Shown: positions 36,897-46,316 of the stretch, in pieces
Numbering within the stretch: the stretch's first letter is position 1
Layout: each line of letters opens with the position of its first letter
Origin: Capnocytophaga cynodegmi DSM 19736
Lineage (GTDB): Bacteria > Bacteroidota > Bacteroidia > Flavobacteriales > Flavobacteriaceae
Direction: 5' to 3'
Length of the DNA stretch: 64,000 nt
Assembly (NCBI RefSeq): GCF_000379185.1
Contig: NZ_KB900734.1
Span: 103,169-167,168, forward strand
Translations under genes and position numbers: made by a program
Notes under the pieces: model-generated
Database searches by the model: none
The model's input: the letters and a program-made list of their open reading frames with translations, nothing else
Told to the model about the DNA's origin: nothing

Positions 36897-39200
36897 CTAT
36901 ATCCTAATTTTCAAACCAGCAAAAAGCGTTCGAGGAAGTGAAGGACCATAAATGTAAGTTGGGTCACGGTCGATGCCTTTATCAAAGTCTTTTTGGTAAT
37001 CGTTAAATAAGTTTTTAACACCTGCACTCACTTCCATTGTAAAGAACTTATCAAATCTGAATTCGTAAGAAGTGTTAAGCCCAAAATCAAACATATTTGG
37101 TGTAGTTAAAAGCTCGTTTTTGCCCTCGTGTAATGTTTCCATTGAGCCTGTAAACACGGTTGTTAAATTGATAGTCCACTCATCTTTAGGCTTATAGGTT
37201 GCTGTCAAATTTCCGTATGCATTTGGCGAACGCAAAAGTTTGTCTGTCTCTGCAAGAACTTTTCCATTTTCATCTTCTGCCACTACTTGATTTTTGTCGT
37301 ATTTTGAACTTTGGAAAGTAGCTCCCAATTGGAAAGCAAATTTTGGATTAGGGCTATATTTAAACTCTAAATTCACACCTTTTACAGTAGCTTTATCTCC
37401 ATTTTGTTTCTCCTTGATATCTAATTCTTTTTCCTTACCAATAGAAGTATACACAAACGGATTGTGCAATCCAGTATAGAATCCTTCAATCATCGCAACA
37501 ATTTGATGATCTTCGTGTGAGTGGTTGTACTCCAATGAAGCTGTAAAACTATCTGATGTTTCTTTCTTCAAATCTGGGGCTAACTGTACTCGGCGAACTT
37601 CTCCTGTGATTAATTCAGAATGAACATCTTCAGAATAAAATAAAGGAGCTCTGAATCCACGAGCGTACGAAGCTCTGGCAATTACTTCATCAGTTACGTT
37701 GTGCAACAAACTCGCTCTTGGATTAATTGCTGTTACTGATTTTTTTAACAGATTGGAGTTAATATTATCCAAACGCAAACCTGCCAAAACTTTAAAATTT
37801 GGAAGAATTTTCCAATCAGCTTGTGTGTACAATCCAAATATTTTTTGGTCTTGATTTACCGCAAGGATATCGGGATTACGTCTGGTTTCTGAAATATCAT
37901 CGAACTTATATTCCGTTCCTGATGTCCATTGAATGCTTCCTTCTCCTACATAGATTTGAGCTGTGTGCTGTCCTCCAACTACCCAAATACTTTCACGAGT
38001 AACACCATAATTCAACGCCTCAACATCGTGAGTATTATTCTCAGTATCAAAGGCTCCGTAATAGTTATTTGCTTTGGTTCGTTGTCCACTAGCAAATACT
38101 GAAAATTTATGATTGTATGAAGGAGATAAATAATCATAGTTGATATTTCCTCCTACCATATCCGTACGGATGGATTCTGCAATATCTGCCAAATGTTCTG
38201 GAAGATCGAACTTATTACCTCCTCTACGATTTTCATTACCTACATTTAGCTCTCCTTCTAATTTTTTACGAGAATCAAATTCATTGAAAAATTTTGCTCC
38301 AACGTTGATATTTCTCAGTCTTGTAAGCTCTGAAAGGTCATCGCCATTAGCATCATAAGACTCACGAATACGATTCATTCCATAGAAAGAAATACCTCTT
38401 GTAAGATTTTCATTTACAATTGAGCCGTTGAACGATGATACGATATCTTCAGATTTTCCACCTATTAAAGCGGCTGAAACACCTGCTTGGGCTTCGTTTT
38501 TGGTTGGATTTTTAGTAATCACATTGATAGTTCCCGCAATGGCATTGGCACCAAATAAAGCTGAACCTCCTCCACGAATAACCTCAATTCGGTCAATCAT
38601 ACTTGCTGGAATTTGCTCCAATCCATATACACCATTCAATGAACCAAAAATAGGACGACTATCAATCAAAATTTGAGAATACGCTCCTCCTAAACCATTG
38701 ATTCTCACTTGTGAAAAACCACAATTTTGGCAATTCACTTCAGTCCTTAAACCAGGTTGAAAAACAAGTCCCTCCATAAGGGTTGTTGCCCTTACATTTA
38801 CCAAATCTTTTTGTCCTGTAACACTTACCAAAACTGGAGCCTCTTTTCTGTTCAATGCTGTTTTAGTAGCTGTTACTACCACTTCATCTATTCCCAAAAC
38901 ATCTTCTTTCAACTCGAAATTTCTTTCGATAATTTCACCTGATTTGATAGCAACTTTCTCTGTAACAGTAACAAACCCCAATGAAGAAATTCTTAAATTA
39001 TAATTCCCTTCAGGAACATTTATTTCAAAATTTCCTTTTCTGTCAGAAATTACCCATTTCTTGTGATTTTTATTCTCCAAAACTACAGAAATTAACTCCA
39101 AAGGATTTCCGTCAGAAGAAATGTTTCCTTTTAAAGTTCCGTTTTGAGCAAAAGCCTTTATTCCCAAAAACAACAGGAATACAAATAAATAATTTTTCAT
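36897..39200 (-). CDS. TonB-dependent receptor with CxxC in the plug
   Basis: A 767-residue outer-membrane receptor of the FepA/CirA/BtuB size class, without SusD partner. Signal peptide about 1-18 (KAFAQ), carboxypeptidase-D-like domain (about 21-100), TonB-box-like DEVVVTATKT (about 105-114), plug with VRINGLGGAYSQILIDSRPIF and MIDRIEVIRGGGSALFGANAIAGTINVITK, and a barrel carrying YARGFRAPLFYSED. Two cysteines, Cys157 and Cys160 (NCQNC), lie in the plug. This plug motif occurs in other Bacteroidota receptors thought to take up metals or heme-like ligands; that is recollection, and the ligand is not shown. A terminator lies on each side. Confidence 0.85.
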   Translation of the reverse strand: MKNYLFVFLLFLGIKAFAQNGTLKGNISSDGNPLELISVVLENKNHKKWVISDRKGNFEINVPEGNYNLRISSLGFVTVTEKVAIKSGEIIERNFELKEDVLGIDEVVVTATKTALNRKEAPVLVSVTGQKDLVNVRATTLMEGLVFQPGLRTEVNCQNCGFSQVRINGLGGAYSQILIDSRPIFGSLNGVYGLEQIPASMIDRIEVIRGGGSALFGANAIAGTINVITKNPTKNEAQAGVSAALIGGKSEDIVSSFNGSIVNENLTRGISFYGMNRIRESYDANGDDLSELTRLRNINVGAKFFNEFDSRKKLEGELNVGNENRRGGNKFDLPEHLADIAESIRTDMVGGNINYDYLSPSYNHKFSVFASGQRTKANNYYGAFDTENNTHDVEALNYGVTRESIWVVGGQHTAQIYVGEGSIQWTSGTEYKFDDISETRRNPDILAVNQDQKIFGLYTQADWKILPNFKVLAGLRLDNINSNLLKKSVTAINPRASLLHNVTDEVIARASYARGFRAPLFYSEDVHSELITGEVRRVQLAPDLKKETSDSFTASLEYNHSHEDHQIVAMIEGFYTGLHNPFVYTSIGKEKELDIKEKQNGDKATVKGVNLEFKYSPNPKFAFQLGATFQSSKYDKNQVVAEDENGKVLAETDKLLRSPNAYGNLTATYKPKDEWTINLTTVFTGSMETLHEGKNELLTTPNMFDFGLNTSYEFRFDKFFTMEVSAGVKNLFNDYQKDFDKGIDRDPTYIYGPSLPRTLFAGLKIRI

Positions 39201-39324
39201 AAAAATATTTGATTAAATTTTATTGAATAATTTTTTTCGGCAAATCTAAAAAATATATTCTACATACGAAAATATTGATTGACTAATTTTATTCTCATAC
39301 AAATATGACACTGAATTTCAATAA

Positions 39325-39351
39325 AAAAGCTGAGAATACCTCTCAGCTTTT
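39325..39351 (-). terminator. Terminator of the alpha-2-macroglobulin gene
   Basis: A perfect 11-bp stem (39325-39335 with 39341-39351) with a 5-base loop, 26 bases after the macroglobulin stop on the minus strand, T-rich tail. Confidence 0.8.
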
Positions 39352-39377
39352 AGAAAAATTGAAAATCAATCCGTATT

Positions 39378-42300
39378 TTATTCTCCTCGGTACACTTCAA
39401 CCCATTTCCCTTCAGTTCGGGTGTTATAACGATTGTTATACATCGCCTCAGCAAAAGTTCCTGGAAGATAATAGCGTCCTGCGTAGGAAGCATTTAACTT
39501 TAATTTTATAACTTTTACTTGGTTACCTTTCAATGGGAAATAAAAATTAGCTCTATCATCTCTGAAATCTGTATAATCAATGTATGAACTTTGTTCTGTA
39601 TCTCCGTAATCTGTAAAGCGTGTATTGATAATTTCCCAACCCGACGGAATAATTTGTGTCAGAGCCACATTTTCAACAGGTTCGTTCGTTAAATTTTTGA
39701 CCTCAATCGAAGCAATCAGTTCCGTACTCTGACGCAATTGACTCACATCAACCCAATTACCATTTTTATCTCGATATGTGGTTGTAATAGCCAATCCATT
39801 TTGCATTGGTAATTCTTTTCCTATAGGCAGTACACCACTTGAAATCAATCGTGCATAAAGCGTTTGTTTTGAAGTATTTTTAACTTGTAACAACTCCTTA
39901 TCTCCTTTAACAGGTAATTCAACAGAAGCCATCGGTTCATCTGACTTAATATTTTCCGTTTTTCCTCTCAATGAATATGACGCTGAGAACGATTTCCCGC
40001 TTTTGTTGATTTCAACATATTTAGCCATTGCATAAAGAGCATACGCCGTAGTTTGTGTACTCATCCAATCGGAAGATGAAAGCCTATTAGCAATCTCTAA
40101 AGCCCAACGTGCAGCATCTTCTTTCTTACCAATTAGAAGCGCTGTTTCCAAAGCCATCGCCTTATTACGAACCTCGGAGCCATAGTAATAATAGTTGTCA
40201 TAATCATCGTCAACTGCAACTGACTGGAACAGATTATTTGCGGTTTGCTTTTGTCCTGCAATTGCATAAGAAGCTGCCAATAAGCGTTTTGCATTAGATG
40301 AAATATCCTTAGTTTCACGTAATCGGTTCATTGCCCCCATATTAGGCTCTCCAGCCAGAGCCAATGTGTATAGGCGATATGCTTGAGCAAAATCATTTTG
40401 ATATTGAGGCTCATAACGCCACTGACGAGCTTCATTATTTTGATAATCTAACCAATTTTGTTTACTACCTGATGGAAGCACATATCCTTTTTTCTCCGCA
40501 GAAATAAAGAAATGACCAATGTAAGAAGTTGCCCAATCATCAGCATAACTATTTCCTTTCCAGTAGGCAAATCCTCCATTAGGAAGTTGATTTTCGTGAA
40601 GTTTGCTAATAGCCGTAGTTACATTTCGTTGTACACTTTCTGCTTTTTCAGGCGTTAGGTTAATAAAATCAGATAAAAACAATTGCGGAAAAGCTCCAGA
40701 GGTAATCTGCTCACCACAACCGTGAGGATATGAAATTAAGTAACTCAACCTCTGATGTAAATTTACACCTGGGAAACTCGAAATTTCCAGCACAGTTTTA
40801 GCATTTTCACCAAAAACAGAGGCATTCAAACTCTGTGTACTACCTTCTGTAAGTACAGCATTTTGAACAAAATAAGTAACAGGATTTGGGTTGTACACAT
40901 CCATTTCCACCTCATAGGTAGCCTTTTCACCACCCGAAACTGCTGTAATTTTTACCTTCCCGATACCCGTTTGTTGTGCAACTTCTAACTCAAAATAAGC
41001 CATTTTTTCACCCGCCGAATCAAATTGTAACGATTGTGATTTATTACCAACTATCTTGAAATGAGCATTCGTTTCCACAGAAATAGTCGCATTTCGGACA
41101 CTTTTCTCCATAGCAAAAACCGTAACTGGAAGCGTAATTCTCTCACCTGGAACGGCTTTTCTTGGTAAAGAACCTAACAACGATAATGGGCTCACAACGG
41201 GAATATCCTTCTTCTCTGCACTTCCGAATGCGTTTTTAGCAACATCAGAAGCTACAACCATCACCCTTGCTGACCCTATATAATTTGGAATTTCAACATC
41301 GTGAACGTTTGTATTACCTTTCTTCAAGTTATATGGACCTTTAACAATTACAAAAGGTTTAAAACGATTTGCTTTTTGAGCATCAGCTCCTCCTAAATCT
41401 TCATCTCCTCCTATACTGAATGCCTGATTTACAGTACCTCCATAAGCTCCAATAACATCATTGTAAATATCCCAAGTCTTTACTCCCAAAGCTGTTTTTG
41501 AGAAAAACTTATTCCAAGGATTTGGCGTTTTGAATCGGGTTAAATTCAGTAATCCATCTTCTACAATTGCCAAAGTGTACGTCATTGGTTTACCGGACTT
41601 TTCACTGATTTTAACAGTCGTTTTTTGTTTAGGACGTAACACATCAGCCATCTGAATTACAGGATTCAACTGAGTTTCCTTGTCCACTACCGAAATTGGT
41701 AACACGCCATATAATCGTATTGGAGCATCATTTATCGAATTAGCGTGGGGCTGAAGTAAAGTCACGTACAAGTATACATTGGGAGCCATTTTTTCTGTAA
41801 TAGGAATTTCATAACTGGTTTCAGCCGATTTGGTTTCTACCCAGTATGTTTCCAAAACATCATTGCCATTTTCTACAGAAATTAAAGCTCTTCCGCCCTC
41901 ATCAGAAGGGAATGATATTTTCGCTTTTTCTCCTACATTGTATTCTTTCTTGTTGCTTCCTAATGAGAGCATTATGGCTTCCTCACTTGATGCTTTTCTT
42001 GATTTTCCTGACCAACTACCCCAATCGAAATAGACTGTAGTTCCACTTTTGTGACCACTTTGCTCATCTGAAAGTAATATAAAGTATCTTCCCCAATCTT
42101 CATCAGGAATTTTTAAATCGAATTTCGCTTTACCTCTTCCATCAGTTTCAATCACTTTTGTTGTATAAATCGCATTACTACTTGAACTATTGTAAGTTGA
42201 AATATTTTGATTAGAAGCATCCCACCACCAATTCCAACCTACTTTGTAAACGGTAACTGAGACGTTTTGCCCACGCAAAGGTTCTCCATTTTCGGAAAGA

Positions 42301-44843
42301 GTAGCTACCTCAAAAATGTGATTTTCTTCTGTATTGTAATAGTCGTACTTGTTGGCTTCTGGCAATCTTAATCCTACATAACTCTCATAAGGTGAGAAGG
42401 ATGCTGTAGTCACATCTGTACTAAAATCCCCTCCACTTTCGTTGGCTTGTGTAAGGAAATTCACTCGCAACATTCCAGGAGCTTGTAATTCATTGGCTTT
42501 AAAATAAAAATTAGTTTTTCCTCGACTATCAGTTCGTCCTTCGTATACAGAAATTTCCTGGTTTTCAAACTGATAGGCTTCATTATTAAAAATATATTTT
42601 TCATACCCTTTGAAAGCCGTTTCCTTTGGATAGAATTTTGCCTTAACACTCACTTGTGTGTTCCCTGCAGGTGAGCCGTGCAACCAGAGTACTTGCAAGT
42701 TAGCATTAGCTCCATTGGCTGAAATTAGCTTTTCGTTCAAGCTATTTTCGATCTTCAATCTATTAGGTTTGATGGTTTCTATTTTTATTGATTTATGGAA
42801 TTTTGCTGCTCCTGCCGAAATACTCACATTCCAATTTCCCGTTGGGGCTTCAGGTGATGTTTTCAATCCAAAAACGTAGTGATTTACAGGATTACTACTC
42901 TGTACACGTTCTGCAATTACTTTTCCATAAGGATCTGTAAATTTGAGCTTTATAGGTAATTTTTCAGGCAACTTTTGAGCAAAATCATTCAAAACAAATC
43001 CCACGTGAATACTATCACCTGGACGCCAAACACCTCTTTCCGCGTAGATAAATCCATTCAACCCTTTTTGCAAACGCAATCCATCTACATCATATTTACT
43101 AACCGATTGAGGAGCTGCATCATCCATCTTTACATATGTGGTATTGTTATCTTTTTTGACCTTTGCAAAAAATGCTCTGTTCGAAATATCAAACTTAACA
43201 ATTCCATCGCCATCTGTTTTACCTTCTTGTATTTTTTGTTGCTGATAATCAAAAACTTCTACAACAGCACCACTTACAGGCTCTGTATTTAAAATATTAT
43301 TAACAACTACTACGAAATTATTGTTTTGTCCTTTCTTAACAATCACTCCCAAATCACTAGCTAAAACATTAGTTCCCAAAGTTTTATTATAAAAATAATC
43401 GTCACAAGGATTATCACTGCTTCCCCAGTAATAGTAGTCTTCTTCATAATCTTCTGGCTCATTTTCAAGAGGTTCTTCTTCAAAAGATAAATCAAGAGGT
43501 TCATTCTCTGAGCCACAAGCATAAAGGGAATAATTTTTCTTCATTGTGAATTCTACTCGATAAATAGCCCCTGGCTCTGGCGTGATAACTGATGATAAAT
43601 CAAGCGAATATGTATTCCATTCTTTCAATGGTGAAAGTGCATTTTCAGAAAGCTGAATTACCTTTTTAGCAATAGGTTTCCCAACTCTTTGCAATCCGTA
43701 ATTTGAACCTAAACTATTTTCCTGCAAAAACTGAAGAATATTATTTTCATAAATACGATAAACAACAGCGTTTACAGCTCTTAAATTAATCGCTTGAAAA
43801 TGAATTTTTAAGTTCTGAGAACTTGGTAAAATTGTTCCATTTTTTACAAGTCGGATTTCGGGTTTTTGTTGTAAAAAACTAATATCAAACGTTTTAGAAT
43901 CACCAATGCGTTTGCCATAAACACTACGTATCCCCTGATTAACAAATACCTGAAAATCACCCTCATCAGAGGCTTCACGGAAAACTTTTAGAACGTTTCC
44001 GTTTACACTGTATTTTAATTCTGTGTCTGTATTACTGAGATTTACCAATCCGTTGAAATTCTGATTTTTTTCAAGAGGTTCCGAAAAATTAATGGTAAAC
44101 GATTGATTTGATGAACTTTCCGTTTTTGCAGAAATAGCTTTAAAAGTACCCTTTTCAGGAATTAAAGTTGAAAAAGGGAGTAAATTTTCGGAAGGTACAT
44201 CGTTTGCATTCCACGAAACTTGCAATGTTTGCTCATTATCCAAGCGTGGAATACTATCAAAAACAATAGAAAATTTATTGCTACTACTCTGAGAAAGAAA
44301 TTTTACAGCTATTTTCTTATTTCCCAGCTTTGCAGAAATTATTTTTTTTGCTTTTTCATATGATATTTTATCGCTGGAAAGCAACTCCGCATTCAAAAAA
44401 TACAAATTTTCATTGTATGATTGCAAATCTCCTTCTTTGATTTTGTAACCTTGTTGTAAAGTTTTTATCGAAAAATTAAATATTTCCAATCCTTCAGAAA
44501 CTGAAAATAACTTCTTGAGATTGAATGAAACTTTGTATTCAGTATCTTGTTCCAGACGTTTTTCAGGAATAAATTCTACTTCATAAGGATTCAAGCAAAT
44601 TACTTTTCCTTTTACTTTCGGAGAAACTTCAAACAAATCCAAGTCATTGATTTTAGCTATCTTTTCTTGAGAAATAGCTTCATTAAAAAGTAACTTGAAA
44701 CTGGTTTCAGCAGAAACAATTCCACTGGTAAATCCTGATATATAGTCCTTGTACAACAGCGGATTACTATTGAAAATAGCCGTATCTTTTTTACACGCAA
44801 ATAACGTTAAAAGAGCAGCTAAAAATAAAATTACTTTCCTCAT
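39378..44843 (-). CDS. Alpha-2-macroglobulin family lipoprotein with thioester motif
   Basis: An 1821-residue lipoprotein, acylated at Cys17 (lipobox LFAC) and followed by KKD. The order of regions fits bacterial macroglobulins: N-terminal Ig-like and MG domains (about 30-850, with AERGVWRPGDSIHVGFVLND at about 600-620), a bait and MG region with YGGTVNQAFSIGGDEDLGG (about 1130-1150), then the thioester domain with PHGCGEQ, where Cys1376 and Gln1379 can form the reactive thioester, and a C-terminal alpha-helical toroid and receptor-like domain. Such proteins trap attacking peptidases. Many bacterial copies sit next to a PbpC penicillin-binding protein; here none is adjacent. The post-cysteine residues suggest it may face outward, which is an inference. 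Confidence 0.92.
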   Translation of the reverse strand: MRKVILFLAALLTLFACKKDTAIFNSNPLLYKDYISGFTSGIVSAETSFKLLFNEAISQEKIAKINDLDLFEVSPKVKGKVICLNPYEVEFIPEKRLEQDTEYKVSFNLKKLFSVSEGLEIFNFSIKTLQQGYKIKEGDLQSYNENLYFLNAELLSSDKISYEKAKKIISAKLGNKKIAVKFLSQSSSNKFSIVFDSIPRLDNEQTLQVSWNANDVPSENLLPFSTLIPEKGTFKAISAKTESSSNQSFTINFSEPLEKNQNFNGLVNLSNTDTELKYSVNGNVLKVFREASDEGDFQVFVNQGIRSVYGKRIGDSKTFDISFLQQKPEIRLVKNGTILPSSQNLKIHFQAINLRAVNAVVYRIYENNILQFLQENSLGSNYGLQRVGKPIAKKVIQLSENALSPLKEWNTYSLDLSSVITPEPGAIYRVEFTMKKNYSLYACGSENEPLDLSFEEEPLENEPEDYEEDYYYWGSSDNPCDDYFYNKTLGTNVLASDLGVIVKKGQNNNFVVVVNNILNTEPVSGAVVEVFDYQQQKIQEGKTDGDGIVKFDISNRAFFAKVKKDNNTTYVKMDDAAPQSVSKYDVDGLRLQKGLNGFIYAERGVWRPGDSIHVGFVLNDFAQKLPEKLPIKLKFTDPYGKVIAERVQSSNPVNHYVFGLKTSPEAPTGNWNVSISAGAAKFHKSIKIETIKPNRLKIENSLNEKLISANGANANLQVLWLHGSPAGNTQVSVKAKFYPKETAFKGYEKYIFNNEAYQFENQEISVYEGRTDSRGKTNFYFKANELQAPGMLRVNFLTQANESGGDFSTDVTTASFSPYESYVGLRLPEANKYDYYNTEENHIFEVATLSENGEPLRGQNVSVTVYKVGWNWWWDASNQNISTYNSSSSNAIYTTKVIETDGRGKAKFDLKIPDEDWGRYFILLSDEQSGHKSGTTVYFDWGSWSGKSRKASSEEAIMLSLGSNKKEYNVGEKAKISFPSDEGGRALISVENGNDVLETYWVETKSAETSYEIPITEKMAPNVYLYVTLLQPHANSINDAPIRLYGVLPISVVDKETQLNPVIQMADVLRPKQKTTVKISEKSGKPMTYTLAIVEDGLLNLTRFKTPNPWNKFFSKTALGVKTWDIYNDVIGAYGGTVNQAFSIGGDEDLGGADAQKANRFKPFVIVKGPYNLKKGNTNVHDVEIPNYIGSARVMVVASDVAKNAFGSAEKKDIPVVSPLSLLGSLPRKAVPGERITLPVTVFAMEKSVRNATISVETNAHFKIVGNKSQSLQFDSAGEKMAYFELEVAQQTGIGKVKITAVSGGEKATYEVEMDVYNPNPVTYFVQNAVLTEGSTQSLNASVFGENAKTVLEISSFPGVNLHQRLSYLISYPHGCGEQITSGAFPQLFLSDFINLTPEKAESVQRNVTTAISKLHENQLPNGGFAYWKGNSYADDWATSYIGHFFISAEKKGYVLPSGSKQNWLDYQNNEARQWRYEPQYQNDFAQAYRLYTLALAGEPNMGAMNRLRETKDISSNAKRLLAASYAIAGQKQTANNLFQSVAVDDDYDNYYYYGSEVRNKAMALETALLIGKKEDAARWALEIANRLSSSDWMSTQTTAYALYAMAKYVEINKSGKSFSASYSLRGKTENIKSDEPMASVELPVKGDKELLQVKNTSKQTLYARLISSGVLPIGKELPMQNGLAITTTYRDKNGNWVDVSQLRQSTELIASIEVKNLTNEPVENVALTQIIPSGWEIINTRFTDYGDTEQSSYIDYTDFRDDRANFYFPLKGNQVKVIKLKLNASYAGRYYLPGTFAEAMYNNRYNTRTEGKWVEVYRGE

Positions 44844-44957
44844 AATCTATATGCTTATTTTGAATGGGTAAAGATACAAAAAGTACAAAAAATTATCATT
44901 TTATTTCAAAAAATAATTTTTCAGTATAATCATCTTTTATTTTTGTTACGGAAATCT

Positions 44958-44965
44958 TATCTTTG
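44958..44965 (+). promoter_or_regulatory. -7 element of pdxJ
   Basis: TATCTTTG, 22 bases before the pdxJ ATG. The -33 region has no well-placed TTG. Confidence 0.5.
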
Positions 44966-44987
44966 TGGTAAATAATCAAATTTTGAG

Positions 44988-45701
44988 ATGACAAAACTAA
45001 GTGTAAATATTAACAAAATCGCCACTCTTCGAAATTCCCGTGGGGGAAATGTTCCCAACTTATTAAAAGTGGCTACTGATGTACAAAAATTTGGAGCAGA
45101 AGGAATTACAATTCACCCTCGCCCTGATGAACGACACATTCGTTACCAAGATGCTTTTGATTTGCTAAATGTTGTAGTTACAGAATACAATATTGAAGGG
45201 AATCCAATTCCAAAGTTTATGGATTTAGTGCTGAAAGTGAAGCCTACACAAGTAACGCTTGTTCCTGATGCTGATGACGCTATTACCTCCAATGCTGGTT
45301 GGGACACCATCAAACACAAAACATATTTGACGGAAATAATTGCCGAATTTAAGCGTAATGGCATACGAACCTCATTATTCGTTGACCCTGTGGAAGCAAT
45401 GGTAACAGCTGCCGCTGAAACAGGAACGGACCGCGTAGAACTTTATACAGAAAGTTATGCGACCGAATACGAACAAGGAAACAAAAAAGGAATTGAGCCG
45501 TACGTAAAAGCAGCTTTGGAAGCTCAAAAAGTAGGTTTGGGACTTAATGCAGGACACGATTTGAGTTTGGAAAACATCAAATTCTTTAAAGAAAATATCC
45601 CAAATTTGCTGGAAGTATCAATCGGACACGCACTCATCAGTGAGTCACTTTATTTGGGACTGGAAAACGTAGTCAATTTATATTTGAATAAACTCAAATA
45701 A
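44988..45701 (+). CDS. pdxJ: Pyridoxine 5'-phosphate synthase
   Basis: Condenses 3-amino-2-oxopropyl phosphate with 1-deoxy-xylulose 5-phosphate in DXP-dependent vitamin B6 synthesis. The 237-residue TIM barrel begins KLSVNINKIATLRNSRGGNVPNLL, then EGITIHPRPDERHIRYQD (about 38-56), LVPDADDAITSNAGWD (about 85-100), and GLNAGHDLSLENI (about 185-197) in the active site. It is a single-gene unit with a -7 element TATCTTTG at 44958-44965, divergent from the macroglobulin gene, and a strong terminator behind it. Confidence 0.96.
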   Translation: MTKLSVNINKIATLRNSRGGNVPNLLKVATDVQKFGAEGITIHPRPDERHIRYQDAFDLLNVVVTEYNIEGNPIPKFMDLVLKVKPTQVTLVPDADDAITSNAGWDTIKHKTYLTEIIAEFKRNGIRTSLFVDPVEAMVTAAAETGTDRVELYTESYATEYEQGNKKGIEPYVKAALEAQKVGLGLNAGHDLSLENIKFFKENIPNLLEVSIGHALISESLYLGLENVVNLYLNKLK

Positions 45702-45704
45702 AAC

Positions 45705-45740
45705 AAAAACTCCAAATTGATTTTACAATTTGGAGTTTTT
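45705..45740. terminator. Bidirectional terminator after pdxJ
   Basis: A perfect 15-bp stem (45705-45719 with 45726-45740) with a 6-base loop and A/T-rich arms, between pdxJ and a convergent membrane-protein gene. Confidence 0.85.
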
Positions 45741-45746
45741 TATATC

Positions 45747-46175
45747 TTAGAACCAATTTTGCCAAGGTATTCTTGACAAGAAACATATCAAACCTAAGGC
45801 ATAGAAAATGGCTATTTTTCCAAAAGCACGATTATCCGTAGGCTGTTTTTTGTGTAATGACCAACCAATGGTAATGAGTGCAACACCAATAACAATCATT
45901 AAAGGATGTTCCAAAAGCAATTTACGTAAATAAGAATCTCTCATAACTCCACCTGCTTTCCAAGCATTAAACAAAGGAGAAGTTACATAAAGAATTACAC
46001 CTATAAGTAATTGAATATGTGAAAAAATAAGTGCGTAAAGACCTAATCTTAAATCTTTTGCCGTATATTTTCTCTTACCAAAAAAGCCAATGATTGCGTT
46101 TACTGTTGCTGCAAGAAGCACCAAAAGTACTGCATAAGCAAACCAAGAATGAAGCTGAAGAATTGTACTGTACAT
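45747..46175 (-). CDS. Four-helix membrane protein with conserved-looking histidines
   Basis: A 142-residue inner-membrane protein with four hydrophobic helices (about 8-30, 45-66, 88-106, 120-136). Histidines lie in or near the helices: LHSW (about residue 9), FSHIQ, LEHPL and LHKKQ. Two or more could ligate heme, as in small cytochrome b-like proteins, but no known heme-binding signature is clear. It is a single-gene unit with a -7 element TATATTTG on the minus strand at 46196-46203. I cannot give a function. Confidence 0.6.
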   Translation of the reverse strand: MYSTILQLHSWFAYAVLLVLLAATVNAIIGFFGKRKYTAKDLRLGLYALIFSHIQLLIGVILYVTSPLFNAWKAGGVMRDSYLRKLLLEHPLMIVIGVALITIGWSLHKKQPTDNRAFGKIAIFYALGLICFLSRIPWQNWF

Positions 46176-46225
46176 AATGAATTATTTAGTTCGGGCAAAT
46201 ATAGATGATTTAAGTTAAAAAACGA

Positions 46226-46260
46226 AAGCCTGAATATCATTTTTTCAAAAATTCAGGCTT
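46226..46260 (-). terminator. Terminator of the DUF4139 gene
   Basis: A 10-bp stem (46226-46235 with 46251-46260) with a 15-base loop, 57 bases past the stop; a T-rich run follows on the minus strand. Confidence 0.6.
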
Positions 46261-46316
46261 CAAAAAGATAATAAGATTGAAAGTAAATTTAAAATGTCAC
46301 TCTTGTTGATTCCGTT

